Part shown: piece after piece, positions 20,549-28,625 of the stretch | Layout: every line of letters starts with the position of its first letter | Numbering within the stretch: the stretch's first letter is position 1 | Origin: Kurthia huakuii LAM0618 | Lineage (GTDB): Bacteria > Bacillota > Bacilli > Bacillales_A > Planococcaceae | NCBI RefSeq assembly: GCF_000505545.1 | Contig: NZ_AYTB01000008.1 | Coordinates: forward strand, 620,001 to 684,000 | DNA length: 64,000 nt | Reading direction: 5' to 3' | Translations under genes and position numbers: made by a program | Notes under the pieces: model-generated | The model's input: the letters and a program-made list of their open reading frames with translations, nothing else | What the model was told of the DNA's origin: nothing | The model's database searches: none

Positions 20549-21838
20549 TTAAGCGATTTTAGCGTTTTCAACTAAGAATTCAACTGTTTTTTGTACTTTT
20601 ACATCATGAGTGATGATTGAAGTACCACCTAGAGCAGCTGTGATTTGGTCAGCTGTCATTTTGAATTGTTCAGCCATTTTAGCAAGTTCTGCTTCAATGT
20701 CAGCTTCAGTAGCTTCGATGCCTTCAGCTTCAGCGATTGCATCTAATACTAATGATACGCGTACGCGTTGTGCTGCTTCTTCTTTGCGTTCTGCGCGGAA
20801 TGAAGCTTCATCAGTACCTGAAATTTGGTAGTAGAAGTCAAGGTTTAAACCTTGCATTTGAAGTTGTTGGTTGAATTCTTGTAACATACGGTTTAATTCT
20901 GTTTCAACCATAGCTTCTGGTACGTCGATTGTAGCGTTTGCAGCTGCTGCTTCTACTAAATCGTCACGTAATTTGCCTTCTACAGCTTCTTCTTTTTGTT
21001 TAGCAGTAGTTTCTTGTAATTTAGCGCGTAAAGCGTCTAAAGTTTCAACTTCGCTATCGATTTCAGAAGCTAAGTCATCGTTTAATTCTGGAAGTTCTTT
21101 TGCTTTGATTTCTTTAACTGTTACTTTGAATACAGCAGGTTTACCAGCTAATTCAGCAGCGTGGTATTCTTCTGGGAACGTAATTTCTACGTCTTTTTCA
21201 TCGCCAGTTTTAGCGCCGATTAATTGTTCTTCGAAGCCTGGGATGAATGAGTTAGAACCGATTTCTAAAGCGTAATCGTCGCCTTTACCGCCGTCGAATG
21301 CTACGCCATCTTGGAAGCCTTCGAAGTCGATTACAGCAGTGTCGCCATTTTCAACAGCGCCTTCTTCTTTTACTACTAATTCTGCAAGACGAGCTTGGTT
21401 TTCAGCAAGAATTGCTTCAACTTCTTCGTCTGTTACTTCTACAGATTCTTTAGAAACTTCTAAACCTTTGTAGTCGCCTAATTGTACTTCAGGAATAACA
21501 ACAACTTTCGCAGTGAATGTGAAAGGTTGGTTTTTGCCTAAAGCGTCTGGCGCGAAGTCGATTTCAGGTTGGTCTACTGGTGAGATACCTGTTTCATCGA
21601 TTGCTTTTGTGTAGTTTGCTTGTAGTAAGATATCAAGTGCATCTTGGTATAAAGATTCTACGCCGAATTTTTTCTCGAATAATTGGCGAGGCATTTTACC
21701 TTTACGGAAGCCTGGTACGTTGATTTGTTTTACTACTTTTTTGAATGCTGCGTCTAATGCTGCATTTACTTCTTCAGCTGGCACTTCAACTGTTAATAAA
21801 CCGTTGTTGCCCTCTTGTTTTTCCCATTTTGCTGACAT
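20549..21838 (-). CDS. tig: Trigger factor
   Basis: 429 residues from the ATG at 21838 ([10 protein letters not shown]), with GGAGGT seven bases upstream; the longer frame to 21865 lacks a site. A ribosome-bound chaperone with peptidyl-prolyl isomerase activity. The ribosome-binding signature GFRKGKMPR is at about 43-51, the FKBP-like domain ([16 protein letters not shown]) at about 165-180, and the C-terminal chaperone arms follow. Order tig-clpX matches B. subtilis. Confidence 0.98.
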   Translation of the reverse strand: MSAKWEKQEGNNGLLTVEVPAEEVNAALDAAFKKVVKQINVPGFRKGKMPRQLFEKKFGVESLYQDALDILLQANYTKAIDETGISPVDQPEIDFAPDALGKNQPFTFTAKVVVIPEVQLGDYKGLEVSKESVEVTDEEVEAILAENQARLAELVVKEEGAVENGDTAVIDFEGFQDGVAFDGGKGDDYALEIGSNSFIPGFEEQLIGAKTGDEKDVEITFPEEYHAAELAGKPAVFKVTVKEIKAKELPELNDDLASEIDSEVETLDALRAKLQETTAKQKEEAVEGKLRDDLVEAAAANATIDVPEAMVETELNRMLQEFNQQLQMQGLNLDFYYQISGTDEASFRAERKEEAAQRVRVSLVLDAIAEAEGIEATEADIEAELAKMAEQFKMTADQITAALGGTSIITHDVKVQKTVEFLVENAKIA

Positions 21839-21908
21839 GTGTATAACCTCCAAAATTAAATTCAAAGAGCTTAAATGTGTGTTTTACCGCTCATTTGATA
21901 ACTGTTTT

Positions 21909-21936
21909 AGTATATCATAGTTCCGGTCACTTTCAA
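21909..21936 (-). promoter_or_regulatory. Promoter of tig
   Basis: Minus-strand TTGAAA (21931-21936) and TATACT (21909-21914) with a 16-base spacer, upstream of tig and close to the end of the TPR gene. Confidence 0.75.
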
Positions 21937-21943
21937 CTCATTT

Positions 21944-22936
21944 TCATGCTTCAGGAAGCTCAGAAAATTTTTCGAGTTCTATGAGAAAGTTCTGCAATTC
22001 TGAATCGCTTTCTGCTGTGTGTCCAAACATTTGATGTACGTAGTCAATGTAGCCTTCCACGAGCTGTTCCGCGTCATAGTCAAACCATGCAAACGGATAC
22101 GTTACAAGTACGTGGCGCGCTATCAAATATTGTACCATGTCATACGTCGAAACTTCTTGTTCGAGCCTTTTTTCGACAAGTTCTAGTACACGAGCGACAA
22201 TTTCCATATTTTCAGGCAGTTCGAGCGTCGACGCATTAACGAGCTCTGTATGACCAAATTTTGATACTTCTACATAAATTGACACTTCTTGTTCTACTAA
22301 AATATAAAGCGCAATCGACTGCACCATTGGATGAACCGTATGCGACTCAATAATTGTTTTTAAGCGCTTCGCAATCGGTCGTACATTTGTCTGTTGTAAT
22401 GTACGCAACAATTGGATTTGTTTCAACAGCGATTGCTCAAAAAAAGCATCGAGCATATAATCTGCTTCATCTAGTTGTTCTGCCGCTTGTTCCTGTTGTT
22501 CTTTGTCGCGCGCTGCCTCTGCAATACGCCCATTTAATGCACGAATATGTTCAAACTGCTCTAGCGCTTGTGGCGGAATGACATTTTCACTAATCAATTG
22601 TGAAACAACCGCTTCTACATGCTGAAATTCACGCAACTCCATACAGGTCGATAAATACAACTCCATCACTTCAATGTACAAATCCGTACCAATTTCAAAT
22701 AATTCCTCGCATATGGCGCGCGCTTCTTCAAAGCGGCGCACTTCGAATAATGAAAAAGCATATGCACTTAGTAGCTGCTCATCGCCTTGTTCATAAGACA
22801 GCACCTTTTCAAATGCTTCAATTGCTAAATCATATTGATAATTTTCCGCATAATGATGCGCTTGTGTTTTCAAGCGTTCAAGCGTACCGGGAAACATAAT
22901 GACGTTTTCTTTTGTAATGTATTTTTTCTTTGGCAT
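21944..22936 (-). CDS. TPR-repeat protein, YsoA-like
   Basis: 330 residues from the ATG at 22936 (MPKKKYITKENV), with AAGGAG nine bases upstream; the TTG at 22957 overlaps the site. TPR-like helical pairs are visible near the N terminus (AHHYAENYQYDLAIEAFEKV, SAYAFSLFEVRRFEEARAIC). The rest is helical and acidic. It takes the position of B. subtilis ysoA beside tig and has the same length. The role is unknown; TPR proteins act as protein-interaction scaffolds. Confidence 0.85.
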   Translation of the reverse strand: MPKKKYITKENVIMFPGTLERLKTQAHHYAENYQYDLAIEAFEKVLSYEQGDEQLLSAYAFSLFEVRRFEEARAICEELFEIGTDLYIEVMELYLSTCMELREFQHVEAVVSQLISENVIPPQALEQFEHIRALNGRIAEAARDKEQQEQAAEQLDEADYMLDAFFEQSLLKQIQLLRTLQQTNVRPIAKRLKTIIESHTVHPMVQSIALYILVEQEVSIYVEVSKFGHTELVNASTLELPENMEIVARVLELVEKRLEQEVSTYDMVQYLIARHVLVTYPFAWFDYDAEQLVEGYIDYVHQMFGHTAESDSELQNFLIELEKFSELPEA

Positions 22937-22969
22937 GTTTAAACGCTCCTTTTGCAAAACTATATCATA

Positions 22970-23851
22970 TTATAGTGGTTGAAACACTTCATTCCTATGC
23001 CACTTTACATACTTTTTCTGTGCCTTTACAATGGCAAGCGGTTGCCCTTCATAAAGACCGAGTGTATATTGGTCATCGATTAAACGCGCCGATACGAGTA
23101 ACTGCCCTTGGTCAGTCATCGATAACAACCCTTGCGCAAATAATGCATGATGATTGTGACAAAGCACGATCGCATTATGTGGGTCGATGCGTTCTTCGTG
23201 CGTACATTTTTCAGGCGCTTTCATATAAGGTACATCTAACAGCGGCTCAAATGACAAGCTACAAATCGCACACGTCGCTTCCTCGCTGACAATCCGGTCT
23301 CTACGCTCGGCTAATTCTTGCTGCTGTTGCGCTAAAAATTGGCGTTGCCAGTCGCGTAATTTCCCAAGAAGTGACACCGTTAAAGTACTCGTTTCTTCGA
23401 GTAGCGTCGGTTGAATCAACTGCTCTTCTACAACGCGGCATAGTTGTTCAATAAAATACAACATAAGCTCTACATGAACCGGGAATAAATAGCCGCTATT
23501 GCCGCTGCCATCTTGTTGAAACGGCGCGTATTTATCTGGTAGTAACGGGCGAATCGCTTCAAATAACGGCGCGATCGTTAACGGGCGCTCTAAATCCATA
23601 TACGCTACGCGCGCACGATATTTTTTTTGACCGCGTTCATCGGTTACAATATGTGCCAGCTCTTCTACGACGCTAAGCGCACGAATTTGCCCTTTCACAT
23701 AATGCAATACAACATCCCCTGGCACCAAATCATTCATATATTCCCATGAAAAATTGCGCGCCCCCGCCTTATCAAAAATGGCTGTTTGAAGGATGGCTTG
23801 CTTGCGTTCCTCTTCATATGTTTCTCCTTGCATGACGATTAAACCGTTCAT
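22970..23851 (-). CDS. EVE-like plus HNH domain protein, possible modification-dependent nuclease
   Basis: 293 residues. The N-terminal 65 residues (IVMQGETYEEERKQ, then WEYMNDLVPGDVVLHYVKGQIRALSVVEE) resemble EVE/PUA-like domains that bind modified bases. The C-terminal part is an HNH module: zinc ligands C194 and C197 (CAIC) pair with C231 and H234 (CHNH), and RIDPHNAIVLC carries the conserved Asn 226. The usual AHI catalytic-His segment reads VPYM (207-210), so the general-base His may be lost. GAGGGA lies five bases before the ATG. It stands alone, with no methylase partner, which fits a type IV (modification-dependent) defence enzyme or an inactive relative. It is not part of the B. subtilis gene order here. 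Confidence 0.7.
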   Translation of the reverse strand: MNGLIVMQGETYEEERKQAILQTAIFDKAGARNFSWEYMNDLVPGDVVLHYVKGQIRALSVVEELAHIVTDERGQKKYRARVAYMDLERPLTIAPLFEAIRPLLPDKYAPFQQDGSGNSGYLFPVHVELMLYFIEQLCRVVEEQLIQPTLLEETSTLTVSLLGKLRDWQRQFLAQQQQELAERRDRIVSEEATCAICSLSFEPLLDVPYMKAPEKCTHEERIDPHNAIVLCHNHHALFAQGLLSMTDQGQLLVSARLIDDQYTLGLYEGQPLAIVKAQKKYVKWHRNEVFQPL

Positions 23852-23920
23852 AATATTCCCTCATTCATCGATAGTTTCGTTACTTCTAAGTATACACATT
23901 TTCACGCGCTATCGCGGCAT

Positions 23921-23955
23921 TAAAAAAGGCGAATTGTGCAGTTGCACAATCCGCC
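23921..23955 (-). terminator. Terminator downstream of the D-Ala-D-Ala carboxypeptidase gene
   Basis: GGCGaATTGTGCA/TGCACAATcCGCC hairpin at 23928-23955 with a minus-strand T-run at 23922-23927. Confidence 0.85.
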
Positions 23956-23964
23956 TCGTCTTAC

Positions 23965-25461
23965 TTATTTTTTCTTCGCTGTTAAATTTTGTTCGTCATT
24001 AATCAGCATGGTCACAACGGAATCAATTAATGCCGTTGATGATGAACCGCCTGTTAGCACACTAATAATTAACGGGTCACCATCTTGTTGTGTGACATAG
24101 CCGCTTAGCGTACGCACATTGTTAATCGAGCCCGTTTTCGCAACAATACGATTTGACATATCGGTCGTCGTAAAGCGGTAGCGTAGTGTGCCACCTAACA
24201 TCCGTTCATTAGCGCCCGCTACTGGCAAGCTCGTATGCAATGATTTATAATATTTTTCTTTTTGTGTATGGTATAAAAACTTCGTCATTTGCTCGGCTGT
24301 CACTTTATCTTGATGTGATAAGCCTGAGCCATCAATATACGCCCAATTTTTTAGCGATATGTTATGCGCTGTAGCATATTGCTCGATTGCTTTTACACCA
24401 TCTGCATTCGTCCCTTTATTAAAGACCTTTTTCCCCATCGTTTTCGTTAATGTATCCGCAATCCCATTATTGCTCAATTTCATAAATGGCACCATAATTG
24501 TTGATAGCTTCGGCGACTTATCGGTTATAACGGTTGTTGTCCCTTTTTTCGGTGTAACCGCTAATTTATATGTCGGATTTTTCAACGTAATACCAGCCGC
24601 TGCCAATTCTTTCGTAAAAATCGTCATCGTATGTTTTGATGGATCATCAACCGATAGCCACTTATCCGTTTTGGCACCTTCAGCGATTTTACCAGTCACA
24701 TAAATTTTATTCGTGCCATATTTACGTGAGATTTTAATTGATGATACCTCACCTTTTTCTACCGTTTTCGCTTTATTCACGACTTCTAAATGCCCTTGTG
24801 CGCTAAATGCTACTTTCGGCGCTTTGCCTTCTTTTAAACCTTTCACGTACACAACGACCGTTCCCGTATCATACTCATTATTTGGGGATGTTGCGAGCGC
24901 TGATACCGGTGCCCCGTAATACGTTAAGGAATCTGTTTTGTTAATGCCGGGTGCTAAATAACGATTATCAAACCAGCTTTCATCGCCATACACATGACCG
25001 TTAATTTTTTTAATGCCTTTTGCCTGTAATGCTTTCGCAAAATTGGTTAAGTCGGATTTATGCAATGTTGGGTCGCCTTGCCCAACTAAATAAACATCGC
25101 CCATAAGCGTCCCATTTTTCTTTAATTTACCGGTCGTTTTGACAGTCGTTGTAAAGCGGTAATTTTCACCTAATGTCGACAATGCCGCAGAACCCGTAAG
25201 TAATTTCATATTAGATGCAGTAGACATCATATTTTTTGCATTATATGTATACAATGTTTTCCCTGTTTTCGCATCGCGCACGCTTACACCAGTCGCTAAT
25301 CTTGACGTATTTAATACTGTATTTAAAGTTGTTTTCGTCGAATTTGTTAAAACTTCATTTTTCGTTATCGTAGTTGTTGCCGCTTGTGAATTCATAACAG
25401 GACTAACGAGAAGTAGCCCTGCTAGTGCACTTGCGAACGATACACGTTTCAATTTTTTCAC
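23965..25461 (-). CDS. dacB: D-alanyl-D-alanine carboxypeptidase/endopeptidase, S13 (PBP4) family
   Basis: 498 residues. A secreted serine enzyme that trims or opens peptidoglycan cross-links. The signal peptide (about 1-27) has a Lys-rich head, a hydrophobic core and cleavage likely after SQA. Active-site motifs: SxxK as SNMK in STASNMKLLTG near residue 83, the second motif around DGSGLSHQDKVT near 375 and KTGS near 440. The start is GTG with AAAGGGG eight bases upstream. A large insert between the first two motifs is normal for class C PBPs. The symbol follows the E. coli naming of this family and not B. subtilis DacB. Confidence 0.92.
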   Translation of the reverse strand: MKKLKRVSFASALAGLLLVSPVMNSQAATTTITKNEVLTNSTKTTLNTVLNTSRLATGVSVRDAKTGKTLYTYNAKNMMSTASNMKLLTGSAALSTLGENYRFTTTVKTTGKLKKNGTLMGDVYLVGQGDPTLHKSDLTNFAKALQAKGIKKINGHVYGDESWFDNRYLAPGINKTDSLTYYGAPVSALATSPNNEYDTGTVVVYVKGLKEGKAPKVAFSAQGHLEVVNKAKTVEKGEVSSIKISRKYGTNKIYVTGKIAEGAKTDKWLSVDDPSKHTMTIFTKELAAAGITLKNPTYKLAVTPKKGTTTVITDKSPKLSTIMVPFMKLSNNGIADTLTKTMGKKVFNKGTNADGVKAIEQYATAHNISLKNWAYIDGSGLSHQDKVTAEQMTKFLYHTQKEKYYKSLHTSLPVAGANERMLGGTLRYRFTTTDMSNRIVAKTGSINNVRTLSGYVTQQDGDPLIISVLTGGSSSTALIDSVVTMLINDEQNLTAKKK

Positions 25462-25569
25462 ATCATTCGCCCCTTTCTCGTTCTATTATAGGGGCAAACA
25501 ATGACAAATTTATATTACTTTTTGATTACAAATTTTAGCAGTGTTAAATATAGGTAATTGACCCCACAA

Positions 25570-25602
25570 AAAAAGAGACTTTGCACGATGCAAAGTCTCT
25601 TT
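25570..25602 (-). terminator. Terminator downstream of ndh
   Basis: AAAGAGACTTTGCA/TGCAAAGTCTCTTT perfect 14-bp stem with a three-base loop at 25572-25602, next to an A-run that gives a minus-strand T-run. Confidence 0.9.
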
Positions 25603-25616
25603 AAAGCGCTAGCGGC

Positions 25617-26807
25617 CTAGTAAGCTAAACCGTAAAGTGCTTTAATGTGAGATAAGTAGCGAATGTTAGACGCTTCTTTCATTAATGATGCTGGTAAACC
25701 TTTAAGTTGTGTATTGTTGCCACCTACTGTTGCAACACCATCTTTACGACCTAAAGAAGCTAAAGTACCAGAGTTTACTGGTTCAAAGCCGTTCATTTCT
25801 TTACCGTTTAAATATGCGAATAAGTTGTAACCAACTAATTCACCCATTTGCCAAGCATTTTGTGCTGTTGGTGGGTATGGACGGTCTGTTTCTTTGTTTG
25901 CGCCTGGTGCGTATGCTGCTGCAGCGTCACCAACTACGAATACATCGTTGTGAGAATCTGATTGTAAGAAGTCGTTTACTACGGCTTTACCGCGGTTACA
26001 TACTAAACCTGATTCTTCTACAAGTGGATATTGAGCTACGCCACCTGTCCAAACAACAGTGTTCGCTTCGATTTTTTGGCCATCTTTAAGTGACACAACG
26101 TTACCTTCAACGCCAGTTACAGGAAGACCTGTTAAGAATTCAACGCCGCGGTCTGCTAAAGATTTAGTAGCGCGTTCGATTAATTCTTGTGGAAGTACTG
26201 GTAAAATACGTGGGCCAGCTTCGACTAATTTAATATCTAAGTCGCTTGCTTTTACGCCGTATTTTGCAGCGATTTTTGGCATGTTGTCAACGATTTCACC
26301 AACAAGTTCAACACCTGTTAAACCGCCACCGCCGATAACGATTGTCGCGTCAGCTTTGTTGCCAGTTTCAGAGAATGATTTGATTTTAGCGATGATGTGT
26401 TCGCGGATTGCGTTTGCATCTTCAACTGATTTTAAAACGAATGAATTTTCTTCAAGACCTGGGATACCGAAGAAGCCAGTTTTTGAACCTACTGCAACAA
26501 CTAATGCATCGTAAGATAATGATTCACCGTTATCTAATTTCACTGTTTTGTTGTCTGCTGAGAATGAGTCAACTGTTGCGATTTTTAATTTGATGTCTTT
26601 ACCACGGAATAATTTACCTAAGTCAAAAGCGATTGCTTTTTCGTTTACAGTACCACCAGCTAAGCGGTGTAATTCAGTGATAATTTGGTGTGTAGGATAT
26701 TTGTTGACAACTGTTACTTCTGCTTCGTTTGCATCTAAATATTGACGTACAGTTAACGCAGATAGAACGCCGCCGTAACCTGCACCTAAAATGACGATTT
26801 TTTTCAT
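25617..26807 (-). CDS. ndh: Type II NADH dehydrogenase (NDH-2)
   Basis: 396 residues. A monotopic membrane flavoprotein that oxidises NADH and reduces menaquinone without pumping protons. The FAD-binding Rossmann motif GAGYGGVLSAL is at 8-18, the NADH-binding motif VIGGGGLTGVELVGE near 155-169 and the second FAD contact VFVVGDAAA near 290. A C-terminal amphipathic region follows. GGAGGTTT precedes the ATG. It is downstream of a DUF1641 gene, as in the B. subtilis yjlC-ndh operon. Confidence 0.95.
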   Translation of the reverse strand: MKKIVILGAGYGGVLSALTVRQYLDANEAEVTVVNKYPTHQIITELHRLAGGTVNEKAIAFDLGKLFRGKDIKLKIATVDSFSADNKTVKLDNGESLSYDALVVAVGSKTGFFGIPGLEENSFVLKSVEDANAIREHIIAKIKSFSETGNKADATIVIGGGGLTGVELVGEIVDNMPKIAAKYGVKASDLDIKLVEAGPRILPVLPQELIERATKSLADRGVEFLTGLPVTGVEGNVVSLKDGQKIEANTVVWTGGVAQYPLVEESGLVCNRGKAVVNDFLQSDSHNDVFVVGDAAAAYAPGANKETDRPYPPTAQNAWQMGELVGYNLFAYLNGKEMNGFEPVNSGTLASLGRKDGVATVGGNNTQLKGLPASLMKEASNIRYLSHIKALYGLAY

Positions 26808-26842
26808 TTGTTAAACCTCCATGTTACTAAGTGTTGGGAATA

Positions 26843-27265
26843 TTAGTGGTTTTGTTTTTCTTTGCTTACTTCTAAGAAAGCATTTGCAAAACGGAATACG
26901 CTTTGTACTTGTGGATCTTTCATCAATTTTAAAATGCCGAATAAGCCGATTTGTTCGTGGCTTAGTTCTGCGCGGTCTTTTGCTTCAATTGCAGTTGCAG
27001 CTAAACCTTTTGCAGATTTTACGACTGGTCCAACGATTTCAGATGTAGCATGTACCATATCATTTTTGAAAACCGTATCTGTAGCAAGACCTTGTGCCAC
27101 ATCATACACTTGTGTAAGAGTTGTCACCATTTCTGCTAATTTCGGTAATTCGTTCACTAAAGCTGTTAGTGATGCTTGTACTTGTGGATCTAATAGTTGG
27201 TCAAGTACATCTAATTGTTCTTGGCTTACTGCTGATTGTTGTGATTGAGTAGTCTGTTCTGACAT
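26843..27265 (-). CDS. yjlC: DUF1641 protein, YjlC-like
   Basis: 140 residues from the ATG at 27265, with AAAGGAG eight bases upstream; a TTG two codons earlier is less well placed. A helical, acidic protein with the pattern LDQLLDPQVQASLTALVNELPKL and a C-terminal GLFGILKLMKDPQVQ typical of DUF1641. Family members accompany NDH-2 or formate dehydrogenase genes, and in B. subtilis yjlC is cotranscribed with ndh. The molecular role is not known. Confidence 0.85.
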   Translation of the reverse strand: MSEQTTQSQQSAVSQEQLDVLDQLLDPQVQASLTALVNELPKLAEMVTTLTQVYDVAQGLATDTVFKNDMVHATSEIVGPVVKSAKGLAATAIEAKDRAELSHEQIGLFGILKLMKDPQVQSVFRFANAFLEVSKEKQNH

Positions 27266-27881
27266 ATCCAATTCTCCTTTACAATAACTATTTCTGTGAC
27301 TTCACAAACGTGAAGCTTGTGTCCAAAGAGCATAATTGCTCTAGTGTAACGCTCTTCGTGTTCATCCTTAAGGCATCGACTTATGAAAGCAAATCGTATG
27401 AACAAGCCTTTCCATACGCACACACTTTAAAGAAAGCGAAGAAACGACAAACAACTAGTAACATGCTGCTAAACTTTAAGACTGTTCAAACGTGTGTTGT
27501 CAACAAATCTCAAATCAATTTTAACATATATTACGTTGAAATACATTTGTTTATCGAGATTTCCGCGTATAGGTAACACCTGTTTTTTCTATTGCGTGAA
27601 GCCTCTCACAAAGGATTATACACCTCTCTAACGATAATTCATATAGAGAGTAACTGAAAATTCTTTCAATAACTTTTTTTCATAACGTTTTTTCTGTTTT
27701 CTTATAGAACTGTTAGATATTTTAACGTTAAAGTATTTTTTCAACGTCCTTATCATAACACAAATCCCACATTAACAAACCCGTTAACGTGGGATTTTTT
27801 TTTGAAAACATTGTGACAGTATACACGCGCGCTTTTGTAGCACCGTTTCTGTGCCTAATTTATTTTTTTCATGAACGTAAT
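27266..27881. other. Gene-poor AT-rich leader region upstream of yjlC-ndh
   Basis: About 615 bp without a convincing gene. Close to yjlC the minus-strand transcript would hold two small hairpins: AGAGC/GCTCT (near 27330-27345) and CTTCAC-aaac-GTGAAG (27300-27315). A Rex-type half-site pair CGTGA-N6-TCACA lies at 27595-27610. A perfect palindrome TTTAACGTTAAA is at 27721-27732, inside a weak minus-strand promoter candidate (TTGAAA at 27739-27744). A rightward terminator is at 27763-27803. The open frames seen here are AT-driven and lack ribosome binding sites. Confidence 0.4.
27763..27803 (+). terminator. Orphan rightward terminator
   Basis: AATCCCACaTTAAC/GTTAACGTGGGATT hairpin at 27763-27796 followed by nine T on the + strand. 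No + strand gene precedes it. On the minus strand its T-tract is weak (ATTTGTG), though it could still serve the Nudix gene. Confidence 0.7.
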
Positions 27882-28349
27882 TTACATTTTTTGAATGCGA
27901 TATTGTTGTACTTCTTGCATCTTTTCATCCCATTCTCCGTGAATTTCAAAGGCGCCTTCTTCAAAAAATAACGGTAGACGACGCTTAAACCACGGCTGCA
28001 TCGGCAACTGGAAGGCTTCTTCAATAGTCACCCAACGTAGCTCGCCTTCTGGTGGATTTTCAAGCAGTGTTCCTTCAAAATCCGTCGCAATATAATTGAA
28101 GACCATATAGCGATAATTATTTTTTTCATCGGCGTAACCATCGACACCTTTGTACGTAAGGTTTTTCACCGTTAAACCGGTCTCTTCAAACACTTCTCGC
28201 GCCGCACTTTCAGCGATACTTTCGGGAAAATCAACCTTCCCACCAGGTCCTAAATAACCCGGAAATCCGCGTTCTGGTGGGCGATTCAATAATAAAATAC
28301 GCTCATCTTTTTTCACAATGCACATCGTAAACATATCGGTATTAATCAT
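27882..28349 (-). CDS. Nudix hydrolase
   Basis: 155 residues. The Nudix box is complete: a Gly in GPGGKVDFPES, then AAREVFEETGL, fitting G-x5-E-x7-REUxEExGU at about residues 34-58. It hydrolyses a nucleoside diphosphate linked to another group; MutT/8-oxo-dGTPase-like members have this size. The substrate cannot be told. AGAAGGGATG precedes the ATG. It stands alone at the left edge of the accessory stretch. Confidence 0.88.
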   Translation of the reverse strand: MINTDMFTMCIVKKDERILLLNRPPERGFPGYLGPGGKVDFPESIAESAAREVFEETGLTVKNLTYKGVDGYADEKNNYRYMVFNYIATDFEGTLLENPPEGELRWVTIEEAFQLPMQPWFKRRLPLFFEEGAFEIHGEWDEKMQEVQQYRIQKM

Positions 28350-28406
28350 CCGCTTACATCCCTTCTTTCCTCCTTATCATACAATGTCTTACGAAAAAAC
28401 GATCAT

Positions 28407-28440
28407 TAAAAAAAGAAATTACTCCTTCGAGCAATTTCTT
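28407..28440 (-). terminator. Terminator overlapping the end of the 54-residue gene
   Basis: On the minus strand AAGAAATTgCTC pairs with GAGtAATTTCTT (28413-28440) and a T-run follows. The stop codon of the small gene is inside the hairpin. Confidence 0.75.
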
Positions 28441-28583
28441 ATTTTTTTCATGCGGCATGACATACAATAACTTTTCATGAGAATTTTTACTTCTTTTGGT
28501 GTCAGCGCATCGCCTAACCGAATCGTCTTTATTTTTTTGCCGCAACAACAGCAATACACATCACGTTCAAATGATACGGGCAT
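28419..28583 (-). CDS. 54-residue Cys-rich protein, probable zinc ribbon
   Basis: A short frame with two Cys knuckles: four consecutive Cys at 11-14 followed by G (VYCCCCGKK), and C40-x2-C43 in YCMSCRMKK. This CxxCG...CxxC layout suggests one zinc-binding ribbon. The protein is basic (many Lys and Arg), as expected for a nucleic-acid-binding or regulatory peptide. A G-rich ribosome binding site (AAGGGGGGG) stands three bases before the ATG, and a terminator overlaps the stop, so it looks like an independent gene. I do not recognise the family. An overlapping longer frame at 28354-28554 lacks these features. Confidence 0.6.
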   Translation of the reverse strand: MPVSFERDVYCCCCGKKIKTIRLGDALTPKEVKILMKSYCMSCRMKKIRNCSKE

Positions 28584-28625
28584 ATTCCCCCCCCTTACTC
28601 ACTAGCTTAAAGGAGACACTGTCTA

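Noticed and set aside
27293..27308. TGTGA-ct-TCACA as a Rex or CRP/FNR site close to yjlC
   Set aside because: The spacer is two bases where the known sites need about six.
27310..27576. 88-codon + strand open frame in the ndh leader
   Set aside because: No ribosome binding site, no recognisable domain and a composition explained by AT-rich DNA.
28354..28554. 66-codon minus-strand frame near the Cys-rich gene
   Set aside because: It lacks a good start and overlaps, in another frame, the 54-residue Cys-rich gene, which has a ribosome binding site and terminator.
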